Positions 55,403 through 64,000 of a DNA stretch of 64,000 nucleotides are shown in pieces; position 1 is the stretch's first letter, and every line of letters begins with the position of its first letter. The notes under the pieces are model-generated. The model made no database searches. It was given only the letters and a program-made list of their open reading frames with translations, and was not told where the DNA came from. Made by a program: the position numbers and the translations under genes. Origin of the DNA: Anaeroplasmataceae bacterium (lineage in GTDB: Bacteria > Bacillota_I > Bacilli_A > Acholeplasmatales > JAEDCM01); NCBI GenBank assembly GCA_016294165.1, contig JAEDCM010000004.1, positions 15,147-79,146 of the forward strand, read 5' to 3'.

Positions 55403-57076
55403 CTACTTAAAAACCAATTTAAATTCTGTACCAACATTTTCTTCAGACTCAACATCAATGGAAATGTTATTATTCATACAAATATGTTTTACTATTGCTA
55501 GTCCTAAACCTGTGCCTCCAAGCTCTTTAGATTTAGCCTTATCAACGCGATAAAAACGTTCAAATATTCGACTGATGTTTTCTTTGCTAATTCCAATTCC
55601 CGTATCTTTAATGATTAATGACCTTTGATTCTTATTAATAAAAATGGAGATAGTACTATTATTTCTACTGTACTTAATCGCATTATCCAATAAATTTTTA
55701 ATGATATGGTATAGCTCATCCATATTCATATTTACAGAAAAATCATCATATTCCTTAACAATATTAATGTCATTTTCTTTTATTTTTATATCATACGACT
55801 CTAAAACACTCTCAACTGCATTAGCTAATGATAAATTCTCCTTCGTTACATTTGGCAACATTTCTAATCTTGATAATTCTAACATTTCAATAATTATTTG
55901 ATTCATTCTATTAGCCTCTTTAATTGTCTTTAATGTTGCATCTTTAATATCTTTTTCATCAGTGAATATGCCCTCACTTATCATTTGTTGATATCCAATT
56001 ATTAATGTAAGTGGGCTCTTTAACTCATGTGATGCATTCGCAAAAAAATCAAATTTAACTCTCTCTAACATCTTTTCTGCAGTTATGTCATGTATGAAAA
56101 CAGCTACTCCATTTTTTTTGCCATTCATTACAAAGTTTGATTTTAACGATGCTACATTTATTAAATATGTCTTATTATTAGTAGAATAAGTCGTACTATA
56201 TTCAAAGTCTTCATTCATTGCTTGCTCAATCTTATCGTTAATATTTAATCCAACAAAACCATATACATATGGGTTATTTTCTAATTCTTCTTTTTTTCGA
56301 TTTAAAACACTTACTGCAAAACTGTTAACAAGCATTATATTTCCCAAGCCAGAAATAATGACAATTCCATTAATCATATTTTCAATGATGTAATTTAATT
56401 TTGCGGTTTCACTCTTGATGTCTTCAATATTTTTATTTATTAATCCTCTAACATTTTCTATTTGGCTTGATAACTCTACAATATCATCACCATCATATTG
56501 AATAACGGTATTTGTAATATTTGATAAATTATTAATCTCTTTTTTTATAGGTTTAACTAATTTTTTTGATGTGAAATATATGAATCCAAATGAAATAATG
56601 CTTAATAAAGCGATTCCACCTAATCCATAATAAGAAAATAGGTAAACAATACTAGAAACTTTTGACTCAGGAATTGAAACCCTAATATAAACATTATTTA
56701 TACTATCATAACAAGCTAAATAATACATATTAACCTTAGTAGTATCTGAATATCGACACGCTACACTTCCAATATGCTTTATTTCGTATCTATTTAAATG
56801 ATTATCCTCACTAGTTATTGATGTATCATATAAAACATTACCATCTCTATCAATGAATGTTACACGCACATCTTTATTAGATGAATGAACTAAATTGCTA
56901 ACACTCTCCATATTTGTTCCATCATAGCTTGCTTCGACAATTGATAAATAATTCTTTATTGAAGCCTTAGTGTTTTTTTCGTTTAAAGCTGAAAGAATAC
57001 TGATAGATACTAATAAAAAGATAAGTAGAGAAAACACCAATATTAATGTATTTATTATAATATATTTTTTTCTCAT
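55403..57076 (-). CDS. phoR: PhoR-like sensor histidine kinase
   Basis: 557 residues: transmembrane segment (about 8-30), an extracytoplasmic sensor of about 115 residues, second transmembrane (about 148-170), a HAMP-like linker, a PAS domain (about 225-325), H-box FFANASHELKSPLTLIIGYQ, and N/G boxes (LLDNAIKYSR, IKDTGIGIS, GTGLGLAIVKH). The layout and its place at the end of the pst operon identify it as the phosphate sensor kinase. ATGA overlap with the regulator gene. Confidence 0.92.
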   Translation of the reverse strand: MRKKYIIINTLILVFSLLIFLLVSISILSALNEKNTKASIKNYLSIVEASYDGTNMESVSNLVHSSNKDVRVTFIDRDGNVLYDTSITSEDNHLNRYEIKHIGSVACRYSDTTKVNMYYLACYDSINNVYIRVSIPESKVSSIVYLFSYYGLGGIALLSIISFGFIYFTSKKLVKPIKKEINNLSNITNTVIQYDGDDIVELSSQIENVRGLINKNIEDIKSETAKLNYIIENMINGIVIISGLGNIMLVNSFAVSVLNRKKEELENNPYVYGFVGLNINDKIEQAMNEDFEYSTTYSTNNKTYLINVASLKSNFVMNGKKNGVAVFIHDITAEKMLERVKFDFFANASHELKSPLTLIIGYQQMISEGIFTDEKDIKDATLKTIKEANRMNQIIIEMLELSRLEMLPNVTKENLSLANAVESVLESYDIKIKENDINIVKEYDDFSVNMNMDELYHIIKNLLDNAIKYSRNNSTISIFINKNQRSLIIKDTGIGISKENISRIFERFYRVDKAKSKELGGTGLGLAIVKHICMNNNISIDVESEENVGTEFKLVFK

Positions 57077-57738
57077 AAAACTACCTGATATCCAATCCCA
57101 TAAATTGTTTTAATAACATCTTCATTATTGATCTTTTTTCTTATCGATTTTATATGCATATCGACAGTCCTTGTCTGCAGTTCTTCGTAATCGCCCCATA
57201 TTTTATTAAGAATTTCTTCTCTTGAAACAACCTTTCCTTTAGCATTTATTAGCATTTCAAGTATTTGAAATTCTTTAACTGTTAAATCTAACTTAATATC
57301 ATTATAAAACGCTACATGATATTCATTATCAATTTTTAAAGGTCCATAGATAACCTCTGATGTTCTTTTAATTCTTCGAAATTTTGAATTAACTCTTGAC
57401 ATTAATTCTAAAATATCAAAAGGCTTTTCAATATAGTCATCCGCTCCACAATCAAGGCCATCAACTTTATCTGTTAACATTCTTCTCGCAGATATTATTA
57501 AAACAAAAACATCATCGAACTTTTTATCATTTCTAATTTTTCTTAAAATATCTAATCCATCATAATCAGGAAGCATCATATCAAGTAAAATCATATCTGG
57601 TGTTTCATTTCTTAAAGCCGTAAAAAACGAATTACCATCATAAAATGATTTTACAATATATCCCTGCTTTGTTAATGTTAAATTAATGATTTTAGAAATA
57701 TCCTTATCGTCCTCAACTGAATATATAAGTCCTTCCAT
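57073..57738 (-). CDS. phoP: PhoP/PhoB-like response regulator
   Basis: 221 residues: receiver (VEDDKD, phospho-Asp in MILLDMMLPDYDG, KPF) and winged-helix DNA-binding domain (about 125-221). The start at 57738 has GAGGAGAT upstream; the frame extends farther only without such a site. It should bind the 11-bp-spaced boxes upstream of pstS when phosphate is low. Confidence 0.93.
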   Translation of the reverse strand: MEGLIYSVEDDKDISKIINLTLTKQGYIVKSFYDGNSFFTALRNETPDMILLDMMLPDYDGLDILRKIRNDKKFDDVFVLIISARRMLTDKVDGLDCGADDYIEKPFDILELMSRVNSKFRRIKRTSEVIYGPLKIDNEYHVAFYNDIKLDLTVKEFQILEMLINAKGKVVSREEILNKIWGDYEELQTRTVDMHIKSIRKKINNEDVIKTIYGIGYQVVL

Positions 57739-57780
57739 TAAGTCATCTCCTCTCAGATTTTTAGTATTTTTCATAAAATT

Positions 57781-58419
57781 CTAAAATATTTGCTTATCCT
57801 TATGAAAACCACTAAAAATATAAATTACCCATTCACAAACGTTTACTGCATGATCAGCAATTCTCTCTATATATTTTAACACTAAAGTTGTATAAATTGA
57901 ATAATCACTGCTATATTCTTTACCATTATTTTTTATTATTATGTCTAGGCATTCATCATATAATTTGTCTACAATGTCATCTCTTCTAATAACATCATTA
58001 GCCAAATTAATATCCTTTGAAACATAGCTTAAAATGCTATCATTCACCATTTTTAAAACAATGGCTATAGCCTCATCTAATTTTGGTATTTTATGATGCT
58101 CAGTATTATTTAATTTAATAGCAAAATCTCGGATATCTTCTGCATGGTCTCCTAACCTTTCTAAATCTGATACAAGTTTTAAAATACCTGACACGATTCG
58201 TAAATCTTTTGCATAAGGACGTTCCTTCAGCATAATATTTAAGCATAATTCTTCAATCAATCTTTCATGCAAATCAACGATATCATCATTAATAAGATCT
58301 AGTTTATTACTATCAAATTCATAATAAATATCTAAAGCTATTTTAATATTTTCTGAAACTCTTTCAGCCATTTTTACTAGCATTTGATTTAAATGTTCAA
58401 TCTCTTTAACTAATTTCAT
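57781..58419 (-). CDS. phoU: Phosphate-specific transport regulator PhoU
   Basis: 212 residues, all helical, two PhoU repeats with the metal-binding (E/D)xxxD pattern seen in LVSDLERLGDHAEDI and LKYIERIADHAVNVCEW. It links the Pst transporter to PhoR and keeps the regulon off in high phosphate. The ATG at 58419 is preferred over an upstream TTG. One base separates it from pstB. Confidence 0.95.
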   Translation of the reverse strand: MKLVKEIEHLNQMLVKMAERVSENIKIALDIYYEFDSNKLDLINDDIVDLHERLIEELCLNIMLKERPYAKDLRIVSGILKLVSDLERLGDHAEDIRDFAIKLNNTEHHKIPKLDEAIAIVLKMVNDSILSYVSKDINLANDVIRRDDIVDKLYDECLDIIIKNNGKEYSSDYSIYTTLVLKYIERIADHAVNVCEWVIYIFSGFHKDKQIF

Positions 58420-58420
58420 T

Positions 58421-59170
58421 TTATCCAAACCTTCCTGTTATATAATCCTCCGTTTTCTTCTGTCTAGGATTCTTAAATAGCTCCTCTGTTAAATTATATT
58501 CGATTATTTCTCCTAGCATAAAAAACGCTGTATAATCCGATATTCTTGTGGCCTGTTGCATATTATGAGTAACAATAATTATCGTATAATCATTTTTAAG
58601 TTCATCAATTAATTCTTCGATTTTTAAGGTTGCAATCGGATCTAGAGCACTTGTTGGTTCATCCATTAATATAACATCAGGATGCATAGCTATCGCTCTA
58701 GCAATACATAGACGTTGCTGTTGTCCACCCGATAAAGATAATGCAGAATCCTTAAGTCGATCTTTAACCTCATCGTAAATAGCGGCCTTTTTTAAAGAAT
58801 CGATAACGATATCATTTAATTCTTTTTTATTTTTTATTCCTTGGCATCTTGGGCCATAGGCAATATTATCAAAAATTGACATTGGAAATGGATTAGGATT
58901 TTGAAAGACCATTCCCACATTTGTCCTTAATATCATCGGATTTATAGAATTGATTTCCTCATTTTTGTATTTTATACTTCCTGTTATTTTACAACCATCA
59001 ATTAAATCATTCATTCGATTTAAACATCTTAATAATGTTGATTTACCACAACCTGATGGCCCTATAAAAGCCGTAACTTTGTTTTTATATATATCGATAT
59101 TTACGTCTTTTAAAACATGCTTTTCTCCATAACTTAAATTAACATTTTCAATTTTAAAAACACTTGTCAT
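58421..59170 (-). CDS. pstB: Phosphate ABC transporter ATPase
   Basis: 249 residues with Walker [14 protein letters not shown], signature [12 protein letters not shown], Walker [15 protein letters not shown]-loop THN and the PstB-specific [11 protein letters not shown]-loop. Powers high-affinity phosphate uptake. Four-base overlap with pstA. Confidence 0.97.
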   Translation of the reverse strand: MTSVFKIENVNLSYGEKHVLKDVNIDIYKNKVTAFIGPSGCGKSTLLRCLNRMNDLIDGCKITGSIKYKNEEINSINPMILRTNVGMVFQNPNPFPMSIFDNIAYGPRCQGIKNKKELNDIVIDSLKKAAIYDEVKDRLKDSALSLSGGQQQRLCIARAIAMHPDVILMDEPTSALDPIATLKIEELIDELKNDYTIIIVTHNMQQATRISDYTAFFMLGEIIEYNLTEELFKNPRQKKTEDYITGRFG

Positions 59171-60366
59171 CTTTTCACCTCAAATCTGTTAAGCTTCTTA
59201 CTTATAAGCTTAACAAGTAAATTTAATATTAATACCATTCCTAAAATTATTATTGATATTGCACAAGCTTGACCATAATTTGGATTTTCACCTGACATAA
59301 CTGTCCATATATGAACTGATAATGTTGTGGAAGCTTTAGTTATTTCAATATCATCTTGAATGGATGTTCCTATTGCAAATATCAATGCGGCACTTTCTCC
59401 AATTATTCTTCCTATGCATAAAATGATAGATGTTAAAATTCCGGGAATCGCATTAGGTAAAATTATCTTAAATGTTGTTTGAGTTTCTGATGCGCCTAAG
59501 GCTAAGGATGCACTTTTATACACTTTAGGAATATTATTAATGGCTTCCTCGGTAGTTCTTATTACTGTTGGTAGTAGCATTACCGACAATGTCAACGCAC
59601 CAGAAATAATACTTCCTCCTGGAGTTTTAGTTATACTAGAAGTAATTGGAATAAATATGATAATAGCAATTAATCCAAAGATGATTGATGGAATTCCAGA
59701 AATCATATCAATTAGACTTCTTAGTATCCTTGTAATTCTATTTTGTTTAGCATATAAAGCTAAATATATAGCAGCTATTGTTCCAATTGGAATTACAATC
59801 ACTAGTGTTAATAATATTAGATAAATGGTTGATACTAATGAACCTCTTATTCCTCCACCTACAGTTAAATAATATAGTTCATTAATTACATATCCTTCAT
59901 CCAATGTGTCTCTTAATTTTTTTGCACCATCTCTTGTTGTTGAAATTAAAAGGTCTTCTCCACTTACCACTTGAACTCTTCTTATGATTTGCCCTTCTTT
60001 TATTGTTTTACTCACACCATCACTATTTTTAGCATTTTTAACCGGAGATAGATTATCAATATATACTATTTCAATAACCGGATTTTTTTCTAAATCATAT
60101 GAATCCTTAAGCCCAATCCCAAAGTTTTTAGAATAATATATTCCATTTCCATCTTCCTTTGAAAACGAATAACTACTGCTACTAGTAACACTTACAAAAT
60201 AAGGGGTTTCGTAATAGTCACTTGTAAACATTTTAAAAGACATATTATTTATTCCTTTACTAAAAACAAATATGATAATAGCTAATAGTACTAATATTGA
60301 AAATGATGAGGATAAATAAGTTAATATATTAAGAATGACATCTTTAATCTTTCTTCTTTTTTCCAT
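59167..60366 (-). CDS. pstA: Phosphate ABC transporter permease PstA with long periplasmic-side loop
   Basis: 399 residues, about 100 more than usual. After the first transmembrane helix (about 15-38) there is an external segment of roughly 120 residues ([13 protein letters not shown] to [13 protein letters not shown]), then the normal permease core (about 170-395) with the EAA-type loop [20 protein letters not shown]. The extra segment is not found in typical PstA and could contact the unusual PstS. Overlaps pstC by 23 bases. Confidence 0.92.
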   Translation of the reverse strand: MEKRRKIKDVILNILTYLSSSFSILVLLAIIIFVFSKGINNMSFKMFTSDYYETPYFVSVTSSSSYSFSKEDGNGIYYSKNFGIGLKDSYDLEKNPVIEIVYIDNLSPVKNAKNSDGVSKTIKEGQIIRRVQVVSGEDLLISTTRDGAKKLRDTLDEGYVINELYYLTVGGGIRGSLVSTIYLILLTLVIVIPIGTIAAIYLALYAKQNRITRILRSLIDMISGIPSIIFGLIAIIIFIPITSSITKTPGGSIISGALTLSVMLLPTVIRTTEEAINNIPKVYKSASLALGASETQTTFKIILPNAIPGILTSIILCIGRIIGESAALIFAIGTSIQDDIEITKASTTLSVHIWTVMSGENPNYGQACAISIIILGMVLILNLLVKLISKKLNRFEVKR

Positions 60367-61300
60367 TTTGATTACCTATCCTATTCTTGACAAAATTCAA
60401 ACCTAAATTTGTAATAATAATTATTAAAATTAGCAATAAACCAACCGAGAATCTAATATCATAATCCATACCTGTTGTTTCATGAATACCTTGAAGCATT
60501 GTTGATGTTAAAGTTCTTGTTATATCAAATAGACTAAATGTTGGTCCTGAACCACTGTTTCCACAAACCATTGATACAGCTGTTGCTTCTCCTAAGGCTC
60601 TACCAATTCCTAAAATAATTCCTGAAAAGATTCCAGATTTAGCACTTGATAGAACAACTTTAAAATTAGTTTGTGTTTTTGATGCTCCAAGGGCTAATGA
60701 TCCTAAAATTAAAGAATTATCTACAGCTTTTAAAGATGTTATAGAGATCATCGTAATTGTTGGCAAAATCATTATTGATAATACTAAAACTGTTGATAAT
60801 AATGAAATACCTCCAGCACTTTGAATTCCAAAAACATTTCCTAGTTTTTCAACTAAATTAGTAATAACTCCGGCTCCAAACAAACCGTAAATTATCGATG
60901 GTATACCAGATAATAATTCAACTATTGAATTTAGTACTTCTGATATTTTTTTTGGTGCAATTCTAACTATAAAAAGAGCGGTTAATATTGATATAGGTAC
61001 TGATATCAAAAGGGAAAATAAAGTCACTATAATCGTATTAATTACAATATAACCTGCTCCATATATATTTGGTGCTTTAAACCAACTTGTTCCAAATAAA
61101 AATTTAAATACGTTAACACTATATAATTTATCATTTATTTCATATTTTTTAAAAAAAGGAGTTAATCCTTTTATACATATAAACAAGGCGATAAAAACGA
61201 TACAAAGCGAGCATAAAATAGTAACTGTTAAGAATGCGATTCTTATTATCTTATCAATTGTTGTTTTTCTTTTAATTCTATTTAAATTAATGTTTTCCAT
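60344..61300 (-). CDS. pstC: Phosphate ABC transporter permease PstC
   Basis: 318 residues, six transmembrane helices, with the coupling loop LALGASKTQTNFKVVLSSAK and LSGIPSIIYGLFG. The ATG at 61300 (MENINLNRIKRK) is the best start although its ribosome binding site is weak. A hairpin in the pstS-pstC junction may reduce both transcription and translation of the transporter genes relative to pstS. Confidence 0.93.
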   Translation of the reverse strand: MENINLNRIKRKTTIDKIIRIAFLTVTILCSLCIVFIALFICIKGLTPFFKKYEINDKLYSVNVFKFLFGTSWFKAPNIYGAGYIVINTIIVTLFSLLISVPISILTALFIVRIAPKKISEVLNSIVELLSGIPSIIYGLFGAGVITNLVEKLGNVFGIQSAGGISLLSTVLVLSIMILPTITMISITSLKAVDNSLILGSLALGASKTQTNFKVVLSSAKSGIFSGIILGIGRALGEATAVSMVCGNSGSGPTFSLFDITRTLTSTMLQGIHETTGMDYDIRFSVGLLLILIIIITNLGLNFVKNRIGNQNGKKKKD

Positions 61301-61306
61301 AAGACA

Positions 61307-61330
61307 AAAAGTAGTCCAAAGACTACTTAA
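61307..61330 (-). terminator. Intercistronic attenuator between pstS and pstC
   Basis: On the minus strand AAGTAGTC-TTT-GGACTACTT followed by TTTG. The stem includes the pstS stop codon; the short T-run predicts partial read-through. Confidence 0.7.
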
Positions 61331-62255
61331 CCTCACTCCATTTTGAGATTTCGCCTGTATAAATCTTTTTTAATATATCTGCTGTAACACTATCACAACT
61401 TGATGATTTGTTTACAACCGCTACAATAGCATCAATACACATTCTACCTACAAGTTCAGGATCCATAGCTTCAGTTGATTTGAATTCACGAGATGCGAAT
61501 GCTAAATCACATGCGTTTGTTCCATCTTTTTCACTACCATTAGTTCTTTTATATGCATCAGATGAACCTGTTGGATTATAATTATATTTGAAGTTTCCAC
61601 ATTTACTAGAGAATTCTAGTAATAAGGCTTGAACAATTGATTTTACAGATGTTGATCCACCAACATTAATTGTGATGCTTGAATTATCCTTTGAAGCAAT
61701 TGCATAATCTTCTTTAACTGTATTCCATGATTTATCTTGTGCTGATGTCTCTAGGATACCACCTTTATCTTTAATAGTAGCTTTTCCTTCAACTGTATTC
61801 ATATATGCAATGAATGCTTCACAAATTTGTTTATTATCTTCATTTAAATACTCAGCTCTTAAGCAGTAATTGAAATTTCTTGTTAATTTATAGCTTCCAT
61901 TTAATACATTGGCTTCAGTTGGTTCAACATTTTCATATACTAAACCTTTTAATCCTGAATCTGCTAATGATGATAATGAGATATAACCGATTCCGTTTTT
62001 ATCTCCTTTGATGGCTGTAATCATATCACCATTTGAAGAAACCTCAATATATCCCTTCTTTAATGGTGTGTTATCCTCTTTAGCATCAGATAATCCAATT
62101 CCTGTAAAGAAACCATCTCTTGTTCCACTTGTTGTATCCCTTGTGTAAATTTTTATTTCTTCCTTTTTTTCACTTCCGCAAGCAGCTAAGGAAACAACTG
62201 CTCCAATTGCAGCAACCGCTGCTATAACATGTGTTAAGATTTTTTTAATTTTCAT
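61323..62255 (-). CDS. pstS: Phosphate-binding lipoprotein PstS with swapped domain order
   Basis: 310 residues with signal peptide and lipobox LAACGS (Cys26). Residues 34-170 match what is normally the C-terminal half of PstS (IYTRDTTSGTRDGFF with R39, D40, S43, G44, T45; NGIGYISL; NYCLRAEYLN; GKATI). Residues 190-310 match the normal N-terminal half (INVGGSTSV, NPTGSSDAYKR, DLAFASREF, IVAVVN, YTGEISKW). It ends exactly where an ordinary PstS would run on into the SGT segment. All phosphate ligands are present, in permuted order. First gene of the pst operon, behind three Pho boxes. Confidence 0.93.
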   Translation of the reverse strand: MKIKKILTHVIAAVAAIGAVVSLAACGSEKKEEIKIYTRDTTSGTRDGFFTGIGLSDAKEDNTPLKKGYIEVSSNGDMITAIKGDKNGIGYISLSSLADSGLKGLVYENVEPTEANVLNGSYKLTRNFNYCLRAEYLNEDNKQICEAFIAYMNTVEGKATIKDKGGILETSAQDKSWNTVKEDYAIASKDNSSITINVGGSTSVKSIVQALLLEFSSKCGNFKYNYNPTGSSDAYKRTNGSEKDGTNACDLAFASREFKSTEAMDPELVGRMCIDAIVAVVNKSSSCDSVTADILKKIYTGEISKWSEVK

Positions 62256-62282
62256 TTTTCTCTTCTCCTTTATTTCACCTAA

Positions 62283-62348
62283 ATTATAAAATGAAAAATA
62301 TTTTAAATCTTACATAATTGGGTAAATACAATGTAAAGAACCAGTAAA
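62283..62348 (-). promoter_or_regulatory. pst operon promoter with three Pho boxes
   Basis: On the minus strand TTTAC occurs three times at an exact 11-bp period (at 62344-62348, 62333-62337 and 62322-62326). They lie upstream of a TATAAT (62283-62288) whose -35 is poor (AAGATT). This is the arrangement bound by PhoP/PhoB regulators, so the operon is probably induced by phosphate starvation and autoregulated by the phoPR genes it contains. Confidence 0.8.
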
Positions 62349-62349
62349 G

Positions 62350-62378
62350 AAAAAAAAGCCATATTTTTGGCTTTCTTT
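62350..62378 (-). terminator. Terminator of the bile salt hydrolase-like gene
   Basis: AAAGCCA-TATTTT-TGGCTTT followed by eight T on the minus strand. It ends two bases before the Pho boxes. Confidence 0.88.
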
Positions 62379-62381
62379 ATC

Positions 62382-63353
62382 TTAATTTTGAACTTTTATT
62401 TCTCCATCTAATAACATTTCATATGAAATTAGATTTTTGCTATCCAAATTCTCACGATGCATATCAACAGCACTTATTTGATGATTATCATAGGTTTTAT
62501 AATAATATATTCCCTTTGTGGCATTAGCACATGATGTGTAAATGCTTATTTCATATCCATCATGAACCATACAGCAGCCTCTTTGTTGACAAACTGAACC
62601 TAAAATATGAAAGAATTGACTAACACTTTGTTTTTCATTATCTGGTGAAATTGAATTCATTTTTGTAAATGCTACTCTGACAAATCTTGATTGGCTCGAT
62701 AAATCACCAGGTAATCCTAAAGCTCCCATCCCTCGACTATATCTATTTAAGCTATATCCTTTCAAAAAAGTATCATTGGGATCCTTTGTCGTTAAATTCA
62801 TATAATTATTTAACATAAACATTTGCATATCAAATGGCGGATTATTGGTTAAAACACCAACCGGATTATCATATACTTTAATTCCATCCTTTGTGGATTC
62901 AACAGTTATAGCCTTATTCTCATCTGCTATTATCCAATGCAACTGTGCTACTGGTAATTTTCCATTAAATGGTGTATTAGTAATATTTATTCTTTTAATC
63001 AATTCCATAGCCTCTATTACATTACTGCATTGACATAATATCCAAGGGATAAATTCAAATTGGCAAATATTATCTAAATCATCGATATTATCATTATAAA
63101 TGGCATTCCCGACAAAATTTAATCCAGCCATTCCTAATCCCTTTTCATTAATCCCATCATAATATAAAGGATATTCATCGATCACATGAGCCATTCCAAT
63201 TATCGCATAGTGATTATCAATTACTCCTTGATTTCTAAATTTTAACTGATAATTTCTAGGTGTAATCGTAATTGATTCTCCATATGAAAATTCATAATCT
63301 AAGGTTCTTCCAAAATAAAAATCTTTAGTTTTATAGGTTGCGGCTGTACACAT
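62382..63353 (-). CDS. Choloylglycine (bile salt) hydrolase family protein
   Basis: 323-residue Ntn-hydrolase beginning MCTAATYKTKDFYFGRTLDY: Cys2 becomes the nucleophile after Met removal, and Arg/Asp follow at about 16 and 19. Other active-site regions are LNFVGNA, LTNNPPFDMQ (Asn) and LGLPGDLSSQSRFVR (Arg), the last being typical of bile salt hydrolases rather than penicillin V acylases. It would release taurine or glycine from conjugated bile acids, pointing to an intestinal host. No signal peptide; a single-gene unit. Confidence 0.9.
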   Translation of the reverse strand: MCTAATYKTKDFYFGRTLDYEFSYGESITITPRNYQLKFRNQGVIDNHYAIIGMAHVIDEYPLYYDGINEKGLGMAGLNFVGNAIYNDNIDDLDNICQFEFIPWILCQCSNVIEAMELIKRINITNTPFNGKLPVAQLHWIIADENKAITVESTKDGIKVYDNPVGVLTNNPPFDMQMFMLNNYMNLTTKDPNDTFLKGYSLNRYSRGMGALGLPGDLSSQSRFVRVAFTKMNSISPDNEKQSVSQFFHILGSVCQQRGCCMVHDGYEISIYTSCANATKGIYYYKTYDNHQISAVDMHRENLDSKNLISYEMLLDGEIKVQN

Positions 63354-63433
63354 AATATCTCTCCTTCAATATAACGTGAAATGTTAATTCAAAGCGGTTT
63401 CTATATAATATATTATTATTCAAAAAATTTAAT

Positions 63434-63859
63434 TTATTGGCATAATCTTAAAAACATTTCCATTTCATTTTCATTAAGTTCTCCATCACACAATATGATG
63501 ATTAATCCTAATGAACATATCATGATTCTTTCCTCTTCAGAAAATATTGAAATCACCTTTTCCATCATTGATACAAAGTTTTCATCGGCTCCACCATTAG
63601 TCGCATTATAAAATTCAACATAATCCATTTCAATATCCAAAATGGCTTTAATCATTTCATATTCATCATAGCTACATTCATAGTCCATACTTACAAAATA
63701 TTTGATAAGATTGATGATTAATGTAAAATTATTCTCATCAGTATATCCATATTCTGATAAAAAATCAGCTAACAATTTTAATGCTTTTCTTCCAAAGAAT
63801 ACTTTTTCATCAAAGCTCATATCCATAATTCTATTAATAAGTATATCCAAATTCTCCAT
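63434..63859 (-). CDS. TerB-like helical protein of unknown function
   Basis: 141 residues, helical and acidic. The C-terminal ERIMICSLGLIIILCDGELN, then ENEMEMF, resembles the end of TerB/DjlA-N domains (xxxADGxxxxxE). A preceding GGGG site supports the start. Function unknown; TerB-like proteins often act with membrane stress or metal-binding partners. Confidence 0.6.
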   Translation of the reverse strand: MENLDILINRIMDMSFDEKVFFGRKALKLLADFLSEYGYTDENNFTLIINLIKYFVSMDYECSYDEYEMIKAILDIEMDYVEFYNATNGGADENFVSMMEKVISIFSEEERIMICSLGLIIILCDGELNENEMEMFLRLCQ

Positions 63860-63940
63860 AATTCCCCTCCAAAATCTTATTAATTATATTTTACTACATT
63901 TTAATAATGAATTCATTGATTTAATAAAAAATCTAGTAGC

Positions 63941-64000
63941 TTTTTTGAACTGACCCTTGTCAAGTAGACACAGGAAAATTAAAATAATTAAAAGTAAATA
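63941..64000. mobile_element. Possible end of an IS3-like insertion sequence
   Basis: TGAACTGACCCTTGTCAAGTAGACACAGG begins near 63944. Sequences of the type TGxxCTGACCCxTGTCAAGTAGACA are what I recognise as terminal inverted repeats of IS3-family elements in low-GC Firmicutes. The rest of the element would lie beyond the window, so the transposase is not visible. Confidence 0.4.

Overview
The window is about 30% G+C, uses the standard stop codons including TGA, and has strong extended Shine-Dalgarno sites (AGGAGG, AGGTGAT). It carries a germinant-receptor (ger) operon, a bile-salt-hydrolase-type enzyme, GH43 glycosidase, LuxS, ThiW and BioY uptake components and a T-box-controlled thrS. Together these suggest a spore-forming, gut-dwelling low-GC Bacillota, most plausibly Erysipelotrichia/Coprobacillaceae-like. 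That assignment is inference from gene content; there is no rRNA here. Most genes lie on the minus strand. No tRNA, rRNA, prophage or CRISPR array was seen.

Layout. 1-5300: hpf and the operon secA-prfB-yitT. 5349-9200: a shortened ComFC relative, then gpmI - membrane protein - eno. 9224-16500: a SalA/Mrp ATPase with a YerC/TrpR-like regulator, an M18 aminopeptidase, a NatAB-like ABC exporter and thrS with its T-box. 16497-20350: an activated-methyl-cycle operon (separate reactivation protein, MetH, LuxS, YfcE). 20435-27250: YgiQ, pyrophosphatase, a Thr-rich lipoprotein, a membrane GDPD and PepF. 27298-30717: gerA-gerC-small D-type subunit-gerB. 30784-39322: GNAT, CBS, GH43, SDR, a BrxF-like P-loop protein far from any BREX genes, a VanZ protein with a large Ig-like insert, MntP with a yybP-ykoY-type leader, and exonuclease III. 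39542-47932: a diguanylate cyclase, a two-component system with an envelope module (cardiolipin synthase and small membrane proteins), and an HD-GYP protein. 48058-49398: methyltransferase and NUDIX hydrolase. 49582-54728: thiamin genes. 54847: bioY. 55403-62348: the pst-phoU-phoPR operon. 62382-63859: bile salt hydrolase-like protein and a TerB-like protein. A possible insertion-sequence end lies at the right edge.

How the genes work together. The thiamin block makes the pyrimidine half de novo (ThiC, ThiD) and salvages thiazole (ThiW, ThiM). A canonical TPP riboswitch precedes thiM, and an unusual structured leader precedes thiW. The phosphate block is one operon behind three 11-bp-spaced TTTAC boxes. 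Its binding protein PstS has its two halves in swapped order, that is, it looks circularly permuted. The two-component system at 44787-46501 shares an 11-bp-spaced CTTACAA repeat, at identical distance from the -10, with the promoter of the adjacent membrane protein/cardiolipin synthase unit. This points to an autoregulated envelope regulon.

The most notable items are the permuted PstS, the two-promoter CTTACAA regulon, the thiW leader, the stand-alone BrxF-like protein, the short germination D-type subunit missed by size cut-offs, the ThiE-HAD fusion, the Ig-in-VanZ protein and the shrunken ComFC.
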